A stretch of DNA of 60,957 nucleotides from Achromobacter sp. MYb9 (GCF_002975275.1 NZ_PCOQ01000033.1:1-60957); one strand, 5' to 3'; shown: positions 7,083 to 15,967, numbered from the stretch's first letter. Program-made: numbers and translations. Notes: a model not told the origin generated them from the sequence alone.

Positions 7083-8264
7083 TCACGCCGCCAAGCGGTC
7101 CGACGCCTTCTCCGATTGCAGCCACAACGCCGCCATGGCGGCCACCGCCGCCGCGGCGCCGGCCAGCGGCAAGGCCGGCAACCCTGCCCAGGCGATCGTC
7201 AGGCTGCCCAGGCCGCCGCCCACCGCCGTCCCCAGATTGAACGACGCGATGTTCAGGCCCGCCGCCACCGCCGTGGATTGGGGCACGTGGCGCTGCGCCA
7301 GCTTCAGCAGCCGAAGCGTCAGCACCGTCACGATGCAGAAGAACACCAACCCTAACGCGCCCGCCAGCATGACGACCGCCCAACTGGATTGCCGAAACCC
7401 GTACAGCCCCAGCAACGTCGCCGTCAGCCCGCCGGCCGCCAGCAGCGCCGCACGGTCCGCGTCCATTTTGTCGACCAGAAAGCCGCCCAGCAAATTGCCC
7501 GCGATGGAGAACGCGCCGAACAACAGCATGGCCGCGCTCAGCCGCGTCACGTCCGCCCCGGTCACCTGAAGCAGATACGGCGACACGAAGGTAAAGAAAC
7601 TGAATGTCGCCACGCTGACCAGCGCGCCTACGCCAGCGGCGATCAGCATCCGGGGGTGGCCGATGGCGCTCAGGCCCGCGCCCATGCCGGCCGGGCCCGC
7701 TGCGCGAATGCCAGGCGCTTCCCTGGCCGGCATGCACCACAGCAGCCCCGCCAACCCCGCCAGGGCCAGCACGCCGATGGCCGCGAATACCGCGCGCCAG
7801 GACCAGAGACTGCCCAGGAAAGTGCCCAGCGGCACGCCTAACGCAAGCGCCAGCGTCAATCCGATCCACACGACGGCAACGGCCCGTCCGGCCCGCGCCT
7901 CGTCCACCAGCCGCGTGGCAGCGTCGGACGCGACCGCCATGAAGGCGCCATGGGCCAACCCCACCACGAACCGCACGGCCAGCAGCGCGGGCAACGTGCC
8001 CGCGACGCTCATCAGGGCGCTGCCCGCCGCCAGCACGGCCATGGACCACGCCAAGGTGCGGCGGTCGCGCCAATGGGCGACCAGCGCGGGAATGAGCGGC
8101 GCGCCGATGGCGGCGCCCAACGCGTAGGCGGCAATCGCGGTCCCGGCCGCTTCGATCTTGGCGTGCAAGCCGTCGGCCATCGCCGACACCAGACCGGCAA
8201 CCACGAATTCAGACAAGCCGAATGCGAAGGTGCATACGGAGAAGATATAGACGGAGACGGGCAT
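7083..8264 (-). CDS. MFS transporter, DHA1/AraJ-like
   Basis: A 393-residue major facilitator with about 12 hydrophobic segments, starting MPVSVYIFSVCTFAFGLSEF. The loop 2-3 signature appears as HWRDRRTLAW, and RFVVGLAHGAFMAVASD resembles the motif B/C region of drug- and sugar-efflux carriers (AraJ, YdhP types). It probably exports small molecules through the inner membrane by proton exchange; the substrate is unknown. A LysR gene lies directly upstream on the same strand, and a well-formed promoter sits between them. Confidence 0.85.
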   Translation of the reverse strand: MPVSVYIFSVCTFAFGLSEFVVAGLVSAMADGLHAKIEAAGTAIAAYALGAAIGAPLIPALVAHWRDRRTLAWSMAVLAAGSALMSVAGTLPALLAVRFVVGLAHGAFMAVASDAATRLVDEARAGRAVAVVWIGLTLALALGVPLGTFLGSLWSWRAVFAAIGVLALAGLAGLLWCMPAREAPGIRAAGPAGMGAGLSAIGHPRMLIAAGVGALVSVATFSFFTFVSPYLLQVTGADVTRLSAAMLLFGAFSIAGNLLGGFLVDKMDADRAALLAAGGLTATLLGLYGFRQSSWAVVMLAGALGLVFFCIVTVLTLRLLKLAQRHVPQSTAVAAGLNIASFNLGTAVGGGLGSLTIAWAGLPALPLAGAAAAVAAMAALWLQSEKASDRLAA

Positions 8265-8305
8265 GGCAGGCTTGGACTCGACAAGAATGGATGCCGAGCT
8301 TAGAA

Positions 8306-8319
8306 GGCCTGCGCAGGCC
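8306..8319. other. Perfect palindrome in the leader of the MFS gene
   Basis: GGCCTGCGCAGGCC, a 14-base perfect palindrome between the promoter at 8328-8356 and the MFS start at 8264. In RNA it could form a hairpin; in DNA it could bind a dimeric regulator. Confidence 0.4.
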
Positions 8320-8327
8320 CGTAAAAT

Positions 8328-8356
8328 ATATTATTTATCGCTTAATAAGACGCCAA
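8328..8356 (-). promoter_or_regulatory. Candidate promoter of the MFS gene at 7083
   Basis: On the minus strand TTGGCG (8356-8351), a 17-base spacer and TAATAT (8333-8328). It starts just beyond the stop of the upstream LysR gene, in a short AT-rich patch. Confidence 0.6.
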
Positions 8357-8361
8357 ACATC

Positions 8362-9285
8362 TTAATTCGTGGCGTCGTCGTCCGCGACGCCGAACGTCTG
8401 CAGCACGGCATCGACCAGGCGATCAAGAACAGGCGATGCCCGCTCGGGATTCCAGCCGATCAGCAGGTCCAGGGATTGCAAGGGCGCGGGCGCGTCAGCA
8501 GTGAGGGGCCGGAAGACAATATCCCCGCAGCCGGTCTGGGCCAGCGACGCAGGCAGCAGCGCCACGCCGAAACCGGCCGCGACCAACGCCGCCACCGTCT
8601 GCAGTTGCCGCGCTTCTTGCACCACGCGGGGCACGAAGCCCGCCGTCTGGCATAGCTGGATCAACTGGTCGTGAAAGCCCTGCCCCAGGCGCCGAGGTGA
8701 CGCCACGAAAGGTTCGTCTTTCAGCACGGCAAGTGGCACGGCCGCCTGGGCTGCCAGGGCGTGTCCGGCGGGCAGCGCCACTTGTATGGGTTCGCGCAAC
8801 AAAGTCTTGAACCGCAAGCTGGGCGTGGTGGCCCCGGGCGCGCGCATAAAGCCGATGTCCGCGCGACCGGCTTCCAGGGCCTGCACCTGTTCATGCGTCG
8901 TGGCCTCTTGCAAGGTGAACGCGACCGCCGGGTAGGCCGCACGGAAATCGCGCAATGCGCGCAGCAGCAGGGCATAAGGCGCGATGTTGATGAAGGTCAG
9001 CGTCAGGTGCCCCGCCATCCCCTGGGCCACTCGGCGCGTGTGCGCCACGCCTTCTTCAAGCGACTCCAGCATGCGCCGCGCGGATTCCAAAAACGCGGCG
9101 CCCGCCGGCGTCAATGCCACGCTGCGGTTGGTGCGTTCAAACAGCGTGGCGCCGATCTCGCTTTCCAGCCGGCGGATGGCCTGGCTGAGCGGCGGTTGCG
9201 CCATGTGCAGGCGCTCGGCAGCCCGATTGAAATGCAGCGTTTCGGCGACGGCGATAAATTGCCGCAACAAGCGCGTTTCGATCAT
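8362..9285 (-). CDS. LysR-family transcriptional regulator
   Basis: A 307-residue LysR regulator. The winged helix is at residues 1-60 (MIETRLLRQFIAVAETLHFNRAAERLHMAQPPLSQAIRRLE, shown here only as family landmarks), and the ligand-binding domain runs from about 90 to 290. I placed the start at the ATG at 9285 because the frame extension to 9366 runs into the next gene and lacks family sequence. The NRAAERLHMAQPPLS type is typical of regulators of aromatic or drug-efflux genes. The co-directional MFS gene downstream is the likely target. The effector is unknown. Confidence 0.9.
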   Translation of the reverse strand: MIETRLLRQFIAVAETLHFNRAAERLHMAQPPLSQAIRRLESEIGATLFERTNRSVALTPAGAAFLESARRMLESLEEGVAHTRRVAQGMAGHLTLTFINIAPYALLLRALRDFRAAYPAVAFTLQEATTHEQVQALEAGRADIGFMRAPGATTPSLRFKTLLREPIQVALPAGHALAAQAAVPLAVLKDEPFVASPRRLGQGFHDQLIQLCQTAGFVPRVVQEARQLQTVAALVAAGFGVALLPASLAQTGCGDIVFRPLTADAPAPLQSLDLLIGWNPERASPVLDRLVDAVLQTFGVADDDATN

Positions 9286-9311
9286 CGGGACACCACCGCC
9301 GCCGCCCGGGT

Positions 9312-9659
9312 TCAGTCCAGCTCCGCCCGCGAGAACAGATCCTGGATCAGTCTCCAGTCCTCGCACGCGGCCTTGAAGCCGACAATGAAAGTCTTCAGGG
9401 CTTCGCTGTCGGAAGAATAGGCGCAGAACGTGTCCGCTTCGGGATCAAAATCAATCTGTTCAGCGAGCTCGGGCTTTTTCTCATTCAGGAAGACCAGCGC
9501 CAATGACGTCCAGTCGTAGCCCGAACCCACAAAACCCTCTTGCCTGCGGCGGCGAAAGACCTCTTCCTTGTATTCCCCAACGGTGAGGATGACTGAAAAG
9601 CTGCCCTCGTATTCCATCCAGGAAAAAGGCTTTATTGATTCTTCGAAATCGATGGTCAC
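9312..9659 (-). CDS. Imm51-family immunity protein (orphan)
   Basis: A 115-residue small cytoplasmic protein. The block FSWMEYEGSFSVIL, then EGFVGSGYDWTSLA, EQIDFDPEADTFCAYSSD and EALKTFIVGFKAACED, matches my memory of the Imm51 immunity family of polymorphic-toxin systems. The start is set by an AAGGAG site 11 bases before a GTG (9659); the frame extends to 9764, but the extra N-terminus is arginine-rich and not family-like. Imm proteins neutralise a cognate toxin domain, yet no toxin gene flanks it: a LysR gene is downstream and an MFS gene upstream. It may be a solitary protective immunity gene. The family call is from pattern recognition only. Confidence 0.7.
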   Translation of the reverse strand: MTIDFEESIKPFSWMEYEGSFSVILTVGEYKEEVFRRRRQEGFVGSGYDWTSLALVFLNEKKPELAEQIDFDPEADTFCAYSSDSEALKTFIVGFKAACEDWRLIQDLFSRAELD

Positions 9660-9714
9660 TGCGCTCAAAGCTCCTTGAATAGCCTGCCGCCACGACGGCG
9701 ACAAGCGTCGACAC

Positions 9715-9736
9715 CGCGCAAATATACCTTTGCGCG
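9715..9736. terminator. Hairpin between the DHA2 carrier and the Imm51 gene
   Basis: An 8-bp perfect stem CGCGCAAA/TTTGCGCG around TATACC, in the 105-base gap between two co-directional genes. It may end transcription of the MFS gene so that imm51 is expressed separately. Confidence 0.45.
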
Positions 9737-9764
9737 ACGCCGATGGCGCGACCATTAAAGGCAA

Positions 9765-11318
9765 TTATCGGATTTCACGCAACGTGAGGGACGAATCGGG
9801 CGCTTCGCGGGCCTTCCAGGGGGAAAACAACAGCAGGCTGATCGCAGCCAGAATCAACGCGCTGCCGGCGCCGTAAGCCATGACCCATCCGAATCCGGAC
9901 AACAGCGCGGCTTGCAGGGTGCCGGCCGCCACGTCCGCCTGCGGCAACAGCGCCTGCCGGTCCAGCGCTGCCATGTCGCCGGCGGAGATCTTTTCCGCGA
10001 ACTGGCGCAGCGCGTCGCCGTCCGCCACGGCCAGCGCTTCTGACAGGTGCGTCGCGACGCCCTCGACCAGCACCACCCCCATCAAGGCGATGCTGAAGGC
10101 CAGCGACGTCATTCTTGCGCTCATGTCGGTTCCGGAGGCCATCCCTGCCCGCTCGGACGAGACCGCGGCCGTGATCGTGTTCGCCACCGGCGTGTTCGTC
10201 AGCCCAAGGCCGACCCCGGCGATGATGCAGCCTGGCAGGATCCACCAGCCCGGTTGCAAGGAATGGCTCCCCAGCGCCATCAAAAGAAAGCCTGCGCCGA
10301 TGAGGCTTAAGCCGGCGGGGATCACGAACCCCGGGTGATACCGCAAGGACAATTTCTCGCCGACGGGCGGCATGACGAGCGTGGGCAAGGTGTACGCCAG
10401 CAGCGCGACCCCGGTCTGCACGCTGTCGTAGCCCAGACCGCCGTGGAAGTAGATCGGCAGATAGATGATGAAGGGCCAAAAGCTGAGATTCATCCCGACC
10501 GAGCCCGCCAGTGCCCCGGAGAAGTTGCGGTTGCGGAACACCGTGAAGTCGATCATCGGATGGCGGTTGGTTTTTTCGGCGACGACGAACCCGATGAAAC
10601 TGGCCAGCGACAAGCCGATGATGCCCAGCGCCACCGGGCTCCCGAAGCCCAACACCGGGCCTTGCGTGACGAACAGCACCAGACAGAACACCGCGACGGA
10701 AAGCGTCAGGATGCCCGCGACGTCCAGCGGCCGCACCTGGGAATCGCGCGATTCCTCCACCGCCGCATAGGTCAGGGCGAACGTGACCACCGCCAATGCG
10801 CCGTGAACCAGGAAAACCCATTCCCAGCTCGTCAACGCCAGAATCGCGCCGCCCACGATCGGACCGAAGCCCAGCCCGACGCCGAAGATGATGCCCCACC
10901 AGGAAAACGCCGCGCCCCTCTCGCGCCCGTCGCGGAACTGGCTGGACAGGATCGCGACCTGGCAAATCAGCATCATCGCGGCGCTAAGGCCCTGGAGAAA
11001 GCGCGCCACGATCAACACCCGGATGTCGCCGGTCAGTCCGCACACCAGCGACGTCACGCCGAAGGCCACGATGCCGATCATGAACAGGCGTTTGCGTCCG
11101 TAGCGGTCGGCCAGCGTTCCGGTCGCCATCAGAATGGTCGTCATCGCGATGGTGTAGGCGGCCATCACCCACTGGAGCTGGCGGAAGCTGGCTCCCATGG
11201 CCTGCTCGATCGTCGACAGGACCGGCGGCACGCTGGATATTTCCAGGCCCAGCATCAAGGCGGAAAGGCAGATAGCGGCCAGGGCAAGCTTGCCCCGGCG
11301 TGAAGATACGGCGGTCAT
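9765..11318 (-). CDS. MFS multidrug-efflux transporter, DHA2 (EmrB/QacA-like) family
   Basis: A 517-residue carrier, the length and hydrophobic profile of the 14-helix DHA2 group. Motif A in the loop 2-3 region reads LADRYGRKRLFMIG, motif B is RFLQGLSAAMMLIC, and motif C is GVGLGFGPIVGGAI, the antiporter signature. It should pump drugs or metabolites out of the cytoplasm by proton antiport. No EmrA-type adaptor gene is nearby, so it probably acts alone in the inner membrane. It is divergent from a LysR gene across a 98-base intergenic region containing a dyad at 11388-11404, the usual regulator-efflux pump arrangement. Confidence 0.9.
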   Translation of the reverse strand: MTAVSSRRGKLALAAICLSALMLGLEISSVPPVLSTIEQAMGASFRQLQWVMAAYTIAMTTILMATGTLADRYGRKRLFMIGIVAFGVTSLVCGLTGDIRVLIVARFLQGLSAAMMLICQVAILSSQFRDGRERGAAFSWWGIIFGVGLGFGPIVGGAILALTSWEWVFLVHGALAVVTFALTYAAVEESRDSQVRPLDVAGILTLSVAVFCLVLFVTQGPVLGFGSPVALGIIGLSLASFIGFVVAEKTNRHPMIDFTVFRNRNFSGALAGSVGMNLSFWPFIIYLPIYFHGGLGYDSVQTGVALLAYTLPTLVMPPVGEKLSLRYHPGFVIPAGLSLIGAGFLLMALGSHSLQPGWWILPGCIIAGVGLGLTNTPVANTITAAVSSERAGMASGTDMSARMTSLAFSIALMGVVLVEGVATHLSEALAVADGDALRQFAEKISAGDMAALDRQALLPQADVAAGTLQAALLSGFGWVMAYGAGSALILAAISLLLFSPWKAREAPDSSLTLREIR

Positions 11319-11387
11319 AGGTCAACGTCCAGGCTTACGGTGCACGCATGGTAGAAGGCAACGATCTATTCCGCAATGCTATGCTTG

Positions 11388-11404
11388 GATATATCAGTAA
11401 TATC
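11388..11404. promoter_or_regulatory. Candidate LysR operator between divergent genes
   Basis: GATAT, seven bases, ATATC: an AT-rich interrupted dyad of the size of a LysR-type binding site, in the 98-base region shared by the DHA2 carrier and its divergent LysR gene. Confidence 0.45.
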
Positions 11405-11416
11405 AATTTCGGATAG

Positions 11417-12295
11417 ATGATGAGTAGATCTACGCTGGATGTGGACGCCGTCCAGGCCTTTGTGAGCATCGCGGAATTTCGAAGCTTCACTAAAGCGGCC
11501 GACGCGCTGGGTACCACCCAAGGCGCGATTAGCGTCAAGCTCAAGCGCCTTGAAGCACGCTTGGGCCACAAGCTGATCGAGCGCACGCCGCGGCTGGTGC
11601 GCCTTTCCGCGCAAGGCGCGATATTCGTCAACGGAGCGCGCGAGTTCCTGGCCGCGCACGACCGCGCACTGGCGTCGTTGGACACCGAACGGCGCCATTT
11701 CAGGCTGGGCATCGCCTCCCATATGGCCGGGCCCGAAACCCCGACCTTGCTGGCCCGGCTGCATGAGCGCGATCCGGCGTTGAGCATTGAAGTCCGGCTG
11801 GACAATTCGCACGCGTTGCTGGATGCCTTCGACAACGGCGATCTGGAGGCCGTGATCGTCGGCCAGGAGGACGACCGCCGCGACGGCGAAGACCTCGGGC
11901 CCGAGCATTTCGGCTGGTTCGCCGCGCCAGGCTTTGAATGGCGCACGGGCGACCCGCTCAGAATGGCGGCCTTGATGCCCTGCTGCCAGGTCCGCAATAC
12001 GGCGATCCAGGCCCTGGATCGAAGCGATATCGCATGGAAAGAGGTCTTTGTCGGCGGCGGCTACGCCGTGATGGCCGCCGTCTCGGCCGGCTTGGCGATC
12101 GGCGCCCTGGCCTGCCGTCTGGCCCCGGCGGACACCATCGAAGTCGGCGAGCGGTTTTCACTGCCCGCCCTGCCGTCGTCCCGCGTCATGCTGCACTCGA
12201 CGCTGACGGACCCGCGGTCACGCGACGCGTTGCGGACCATCGCAGCCGCCTACCGAGAACACCGCAGCGTCAGGCAAGCCACGCCGCAAGGCTGA
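11417..12295 (+). CDS. LysR-family transcriptional regulator
   Basis: A 292-residue LysR regulator starting MMSRSTLDVDAVQAF; either of two adjacent methionines may start it. The helix-turn-helix includes SFTKAADALGTTQGAISVKLKRLE, and the effector domain follows from about residue 90. It is divergent from the DHA2 efflux gene and probably controls it. It ends just before a strong bidirectional terminator (12302-12347). Confidence 0.9.
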   Translation: MMSRSTLDVDAVQAFVSIAEFRSFTKAADALGTTQGAISVKLKRLEARLGHKLIERTPRLVRLSAQGAIFVNGAREFLAAHDRALASLDTERRHFRLGIASHMAGPETPTLLARLHERDPALSIEVRLDNSHALLDAFDNGDLEAVIVGQEDDRRDGEDLGPEHFGWFAAPGFEWRTGDPLRMAALMPCCQVRNTAIQALDRSDIAWKEVFVGGGYAVMAAVSAGLAIGALACRLAPADTIEVGERFSLPALPSSRVMLHSTLTDPRSRDALRTIAAAYREHRSVRQATPQG

Positions 12296-12301
12296 AAAAA
12301 A

Positions 12302-12347
12302 GGGGAATTGATGGGGACTGCCCATCAGGCAGTCTCCATCAATCCCC
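12302..12347. terminator. Bidirectional terminator
   Basis: A long imperfect stem in which GGGGAATTGATGGGGACTGCC pairs with the block ending in CATCAATCCCC, around a 5-base loop. It is preceded by seven A's on the plus strand, which become U's for the minus-strand transcript. It lies between convergent genes. Confidence 0.8.
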
Positions 12348-12388
12348 CCAAAAGCCGGCGCGGTTTCAAGGCGCCGCCACGGATTTCG

Positions 12389-13141
12389 TTAGAACGCGCG
12401 CGATACCGAGAAGACCGCACCCAACCGGCCCGACGGGTGGCCGTACTTGGTGGGCAGCCAGTTGTCCTTGGTGGCCCCCACCGCCGCCAGGCCCAGCACC
12501 CAGCCCTTCAGGTCCTTGGTCACACCGAGCTTGTAGTCGACGTAATGGCCGATCGAATCGCCGTCCATGTTCGATTGGTTCTTCAGCTTCTGATAGCCCA
12601 AGTGCCCCAGCAGCCCCCAACCGTCGCCCAGATCGAAGGTGGCCGTGCCATCCAGATACCAGGTGCCTTTGCTATCCGGCGTGCTGAAGAAGTCGCTGGG
12701 CGTGTAAGAGTACTTCAGTGAGTAGTTGCCGTAGGAGGCGCCCAGGTAAAGGTCGGTGTTGTTGTAGTTGCCGCCCTTCGGAGAGCTGGAGCCCGGGTAG
12801 TAGTAATGCAGCACGCCGGCGTCCAGCGTGAATCCGCCGCCAACGTCGCCTTTCCAACCGCCGTAGAAGTCCATTTCCAGATTGCCGTCGGTAAAGACGA
12901 AGTCGGAAACGTTCGAGTTCCAATTGCCCAGGTAGAAGCCGGAGCTGTGGGTCAGGTCGATACCCACTTGCACCGCCGGACGGAAGTCGGTCTGCGAGTA
13001 GCCGCGGAACCGGTAGTCGCTGGCAATGGTGGCGTTACCGCTAAGAGAGAAACCGCCTCCCAGATCGGTCGGTTCGGCCTGGGCAGTCGAGGCGAAACAA
13101 GCGGCAAGCGCAAAAGGCAAGGCTAGCAACGTCTTCTTCAT
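12389..13141 (-). CDS. TorF-family putative outer-membrane porin
   Basis: A 250-residue exported protein. Residues 1-22 form a signal peptide ending TAQA. The mature part has alternating beta-strand pattern, many Tyr/Gly/Asn residues and a terminal phenylalanine (SVSRAF), all typical of outer-membrane barrels. The ATIASDYRFRGYSQT and YGGWKGDVGGGFTLDAG blocks fit the family of small proteobacterial proteins annotated as TorF-like. The channel substrate is unknown. It stands alone, with a long leader (13142-13420) and a terminator behind it. Confidence 0.8.
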   Translation of the reverse strand: MKKTLLALPFALAACFASTAQAEPTDLGGGFSLSGNATIASDYRFRGYSQTDFRPAVQVGIDLTHSSGFYLGNWNSNVSDFVFTDGNLEMDFYGGWKGDVGGGFTLDAGVLHYYYPGSSSPKGGNYNNTDLYLGASYGNYSLKYSYTPSDFFSTPDSKGTWYLDGTATFDLGDGWGLLGHLGYQKLKNQSNMDGDSIGHYVDYKLGVTKDLKGWVLGLAAVGATKDNWLPTKYGHPSGRLGAVFSVSRAF

Positions 13142-13430
13142 GGTGCGGAGTCCTGATCGGATTTAACGAGGAGGAGGATGGCCGCGCGGCGCATCCCTCT
13201 GACCGGCTTTGCAGCGGTGGTTACCGGCTCCCTTTCCTCTAAGCAATGTCCATGCCAGGTTTCAGGCGGGTGACAAGTCGCTATCTGCCCGCTGGCCCGC
13301 CCACGAGACGCACCACAAGCGTGCAGGCGCCACAAGGCGGCTCGCAGCCCTTGCCTCAAGTTGGGGAATCCGCGCCACACTGGGGCGGCATCGCGGAATG
13401 GTCGTCGCGCTTGCGCACGTCGAAAAGAAA
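13142..13430. other. Intergenic region upstream of the TorF-like gene
   Basis: About 290 bases without a gene. It holds the TorF leader, with AGGA before the start codon. I see no confident promoter hexamers or conserved RNA structure in it. Confidence 0.4.
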
Positions 13431-13463
13431 AAACCCCGGACCGCGAGGACGCGTCCGGGGTTT
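13431..13463. terminator. Terminator downstream of the Spy-like gene
   Basis: A perfect 11-bp stem AAACCCCGGAC/GTCCGGGGTTT around an 11-base loop. On the minus strand it is followed by a run of T's (complement of GAAAAGAAAAAA). Confidence 0.85.
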
Positions 13464-13520
13464 GCCTTTCAGGCCGCGGCGCCGTCGGGCGCCGCGTGTT
13501 GGCGAGCAGGGTCGGCGGGC

Positions 13521-14147
13521 TTAGTTGGCCGCCGGCGCCGGCGGCGGAGCGACATCGCCCGCGGCCGGCGACGCAGGCATCGCGCCCCTGCCCTTGCCGC
13601 CATGGCGGCCTTCCATCTTGGCGTGACGTTCCTGCATCTTGGCTTCGCGGTCCTTGACCAGCTTGGTCACCTGGCCGCGCTGGGTGTCGTTCAGGCTATC
13701 CCAGACAGCCAGCCATTGGTCGCGCACTTGCTGGCCCTGTGCACGGAACTGGTCGCGCGTCTGGTCCGATTGCGCCATCAGGGCGCGCGGATCCAGCTTG
13801 CCGCTATCCAACTGAGACTTCAGCAGATCGTGGCGCTTGCCGCCCGACGCGCGCATGGCTTCGTGCAGGCTGCGCTGGCCATCCTGAGCGGTCTTGAACA
13901 AGGCTTGCTGCTTGTCGTCCAGCTTCAACTGATCAAGCTGAGCCTTGGAGACCGGGCCGATGCCGGGAATGAACAGGCCGTCGCGCATGCCCTTGTGAAA
14001 CTCGCCGCGTTCACCATGATGCATGGCTGCCGGACCGCCGTCGGCGGGAGGCGGCGGCGCCGCCATGACGGAACCGGCCACCAGGCCGCCCGTCGCGGCG
14101 ACAAATGCAAGAGCGGCCAAATTGGAGCGGATAGCGAATCGGGACAT
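13521..14147 (-). CDS. Spy/CpxP-like LTxxQ-motif periplasmic protein
   Basis: A 208-residue exported protein. The signal peptide is about 1-29, ending SVMA, followed by a proline-rich linker, a helical domain and an unstructured Pro/Ala tail. Two LTxxQ-like motifs are visible, LDDKQQAL and LNDTQRGQV, with many basic and Gln residues between them, as in Spy and CpxP. Family members act as ATP-independent periplasmic chaperones or envelope-stress sensors. No Cpx/Bae two-component genes adjoin it. Single-gene unit with its own terminator. Confidence 0.8.
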   Translation of the reverse strand: MSRFAIRSNLAALAFVAATGGLVAGSVMAAPPPPADGGPAAMHHGERGEFHKGMRDGLFIPGIGPVSKAQLDQLKLDDKQQALFKTAQDGQRSLHEAMRASGGKRHDLLKSQLDSGKLDPRALMAQSDQTRDQFRAQGQQVRDQWLAVWDSLNDTQRGQVTKLVKDREAKMQERHAKMEGRHGGKGRGAMPASPAAGDVAPPPAPAAN

Positions 14148-14313
14148 GTTGTGTCTCCTGAAAGTGAAGAAAGCGAGGCCATTGTGCGATCAGCCCGGTT
14201 TCAACCGCGTTTCGTCCCCGACATCCATGTTTCAGTCGATTGCGCATTCGCCAGACGTGAAGACGGGGCCTGCCAGGCCCCGTGCTTCGTCCATGCCAAA
14301 CCCGCGCGACGCG

Positions 14314-15093
14314 TCAGTTCGCGTCCCAGGCCGCCATGTATTCCTTCCAGTGCGCCGCATCGCTGGCGGACAGCGTATCGCGCACCAGCGCGATTTCAGC
14401 GTCGTAGGCGGTGCGGTCGAGTTCGCCGCGCAAGAAGCGGAAGCGGCAATACACCAGCCAGGTGTTGACGACGTCGGTCTCGCAATAGGCGCGGACTTCG
14501 TCGGCGCGGCCCGTGCTCCAGGCCTCCCAGACCTTGCTGCCGTCCATCCCGAGCTTGCCGGGAAAGCCGCACAGCTTGGCCAGGTCGTCCAGCGGCGCGT
14601 TGGCGCGGCCGTTGTACTTGGCCAGCACGTCCATCAAATCGAGGTGGCGCGTGTGGTAGCGGGCGATGTAGTTGTTGAACTTGAAGTCGCGATCTTCTTC
14701 GCCCATGTCCCAGTAGCGCGGCGCGGGCACGCCCAGAATCAGGCTGCGGTAATGCAGGACGGGCAGGTCGAAACCCGATCCGTTCCAGCTCACCAGCTTG
14801 GGCGTGTAGCGTTCGATGGTCTTGAAGAACCCCGCCAACAAGGCGGCTTCGGGATCATCGGGCTGGCCCAGCGTCTTGACGCGGAACCCCTGATCGTCGC
14901 GGAACACGCACCCCACCACTGCGACCTTGTGCAGATGCAGCGGCAGGAAGTCGTGGCCGACGGCTTCACGTCGCGCGGTCAGCGCGCGTTCGACGACTTC
15001 CTGGTCTGGAACCTCGGGGCCCCAGCCGTTGAGCTTGCGCAGCCCATCGGCGTCGGGGATGGTTTCAAGGTCGAATACCAGGGTGGGCGTCAT
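14314..15093 (-). CDS. Predicted 3'-5' exonuclease (PolB-type DEDD fold)
   Basis: A 259-residue protein of the family of stand-alone exonucleases related to the PolB proofreading domain. Exo I is VFDLETIPD at the N-terminus, exo II is LVSWNGSGFDLPVL, and exo III is YCETDVVNTW (Y and D four residues apart, the DEDDy pattern). It should degrade single-stranded DNA or RNA ends with two metal ions. Its ATG overlaps the nlpD stop as ATGA, so it is translationally coupled to nlpD and occupies the place where rpoS sits in many relatives. Confidence 0.88.
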   Translation of the reverse strand: MTPTLVFDLETIPDADGLRKLNGWGPEVPDQEVVERALTARREAVGHDFLPLHLHKVAVVGCVFRDDQGFRVKTLGQPDDPEAALLAGFFKTIERYTPKLVSWNGSGFDLPVLHYRSLILGVPAPRYWDMGEEDRDFKFNNYIARYHTRHLDLMDVLAKYNGRANAPLDDLAKLCGFPGKLGMDGSKVWEAWSTGRADEVRAYCETDVVNTWLVYCRFRFLRGELDRTAYDAEIALVRDTLSASDAAHWKEYMAAWDAN

Positions 15094-15950
15094 TTGGCGG
15101 GCAGGTACTGCATCGGGTCGACGGGCGTGCCTTGGCGGCGGATCTCGAAATGCAGGCGCGGCGACGTCGTGTCGGTCTGGCCAAGTTCGGCGATCTTAGC
15201 GCCGCGCTTGACGTTCTGCCCGGTCTTCACCAGCAATGCGCGGTTATGCGCATAAGCGGTGATGAAGCCGTTCTGGTGTTCAACGATGATCAGGTTGCCC
15301 AGGCCGCGCACGCCGTTACCGCTGTACTTGACCAGGCCGTCCGCCGCAGCGGTGATCGGGTCGCCCAGGGCGCCCGAAATGTCGATGCCCTTGCTGCTGG
15401 CGTTGAACGTCTGGACGATCGCGCCATTGGCGGGCCATGCCCAGTTGATGACGGCGGCATCCGCCGCACGGGGCGAAGGCTTGACCTCGACTGGCGCGGG
15501 CGCCGGCGTGGCTGACGAGTCCGGCGGCGGCAGCGATGCGACGGGCGCTTCGGGCTGATCCAGCGGCCGCGGCTGCGGCTTGGCGCTGGCGACAGGCGCC
15601 GTTTGCGTGCCGCCGCTCGACCCGCCGGACATCTTCAGCACTTGGCCGACCGAGATCTGGTTGGGGTCGCTGAGGTTGTTCCAGCGCTTGACGCTTTCGA
15701 TATCCACGTTGTTGGCGCGGGCGATCTTGTAGAGCGTGTCGCCCGGCTTCACCACATAGCTGCCACCCGGCTGAGCCGATGGCGCGGGTTGCCCGCCGGT
15801 CATGTCGACCACCGGTGCACGAGTTCCTTTCGATGCGCAGCCGGCCAAGATGGCCAGGCTGAGCGCCCCCGCGACGAAGAGCGGGCGGCGCAGGCGCGTC
15901 ATGGACGCGCCCTTAGTCATATCGGTCAGTTGCAACTGCCCGTTGAGCAT
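15090..15950 (-). CDS. nlpD: Murein hydrolase activator NlpD (LysM + degenerate M23)
   Basis: A 286-residue lipoprotein. The lipobox LAGC gives acylation at C38, the LysM peptidoglycan-binding domain is at about 64-107, a Pro/Ala-rich linker follows, and a LytM/M23 domain occupies about 170-285. The zinc-ligand histidines are missing: SKGIDI replaces HxGIDI, and RLHFEI replaces HLHFEI. It therefore cannot cut peptidoglycan itself and should activate an amidase (AmiC type) at division sites. The start is fixed by AGGAG six bases before the ATG; about 16 residues precede the signal sequence hydrophobic core. It is the third gene of surE-pcm-nlpD. Confidence 0.93.
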   Translation of the reverse strand: MLNGQLQLTDMTKGASMTRLRRPLFVAGALSLAILAGCASKGTRAPVVDMTGGQPAPSAQPGGSYVVKPGDTLYKIARANNVDIESVKRWNNLSDPNQISVGQVLKMSGGSSGGTQTAPVASAKPQPRPLDQPEAPVASLPPPDSSATPAPAPVEVKPSPRAADAAVINWAWPANGAIVQTFNASSKGIDISGALGDPITAAADGLVKYSGNGVRGLGNLIIVEHQNGFITAYAHNRALLVKTGQNVKRGAKIAELGQTDTTSPRLHFEIRRQGTPVDPMQYLPAK

Positions 15951-15967
15951 ACGTTTCTCCTGTTTGC

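Noticed and set aside
7080..8073. Open frame joining rlmD to upstream sequence inside the MFS gene
   Set aside because: The family start of RlmD is at 6987, and the upstream part is an off-frame shadow of the MFS gene.
15090..15600. Active M23 peptidase in NlpD
   Set aside because: The zinc-ligand histidines are replaced (SKGIDI, RLHFEI), so it is an activator, not a hydrolase.
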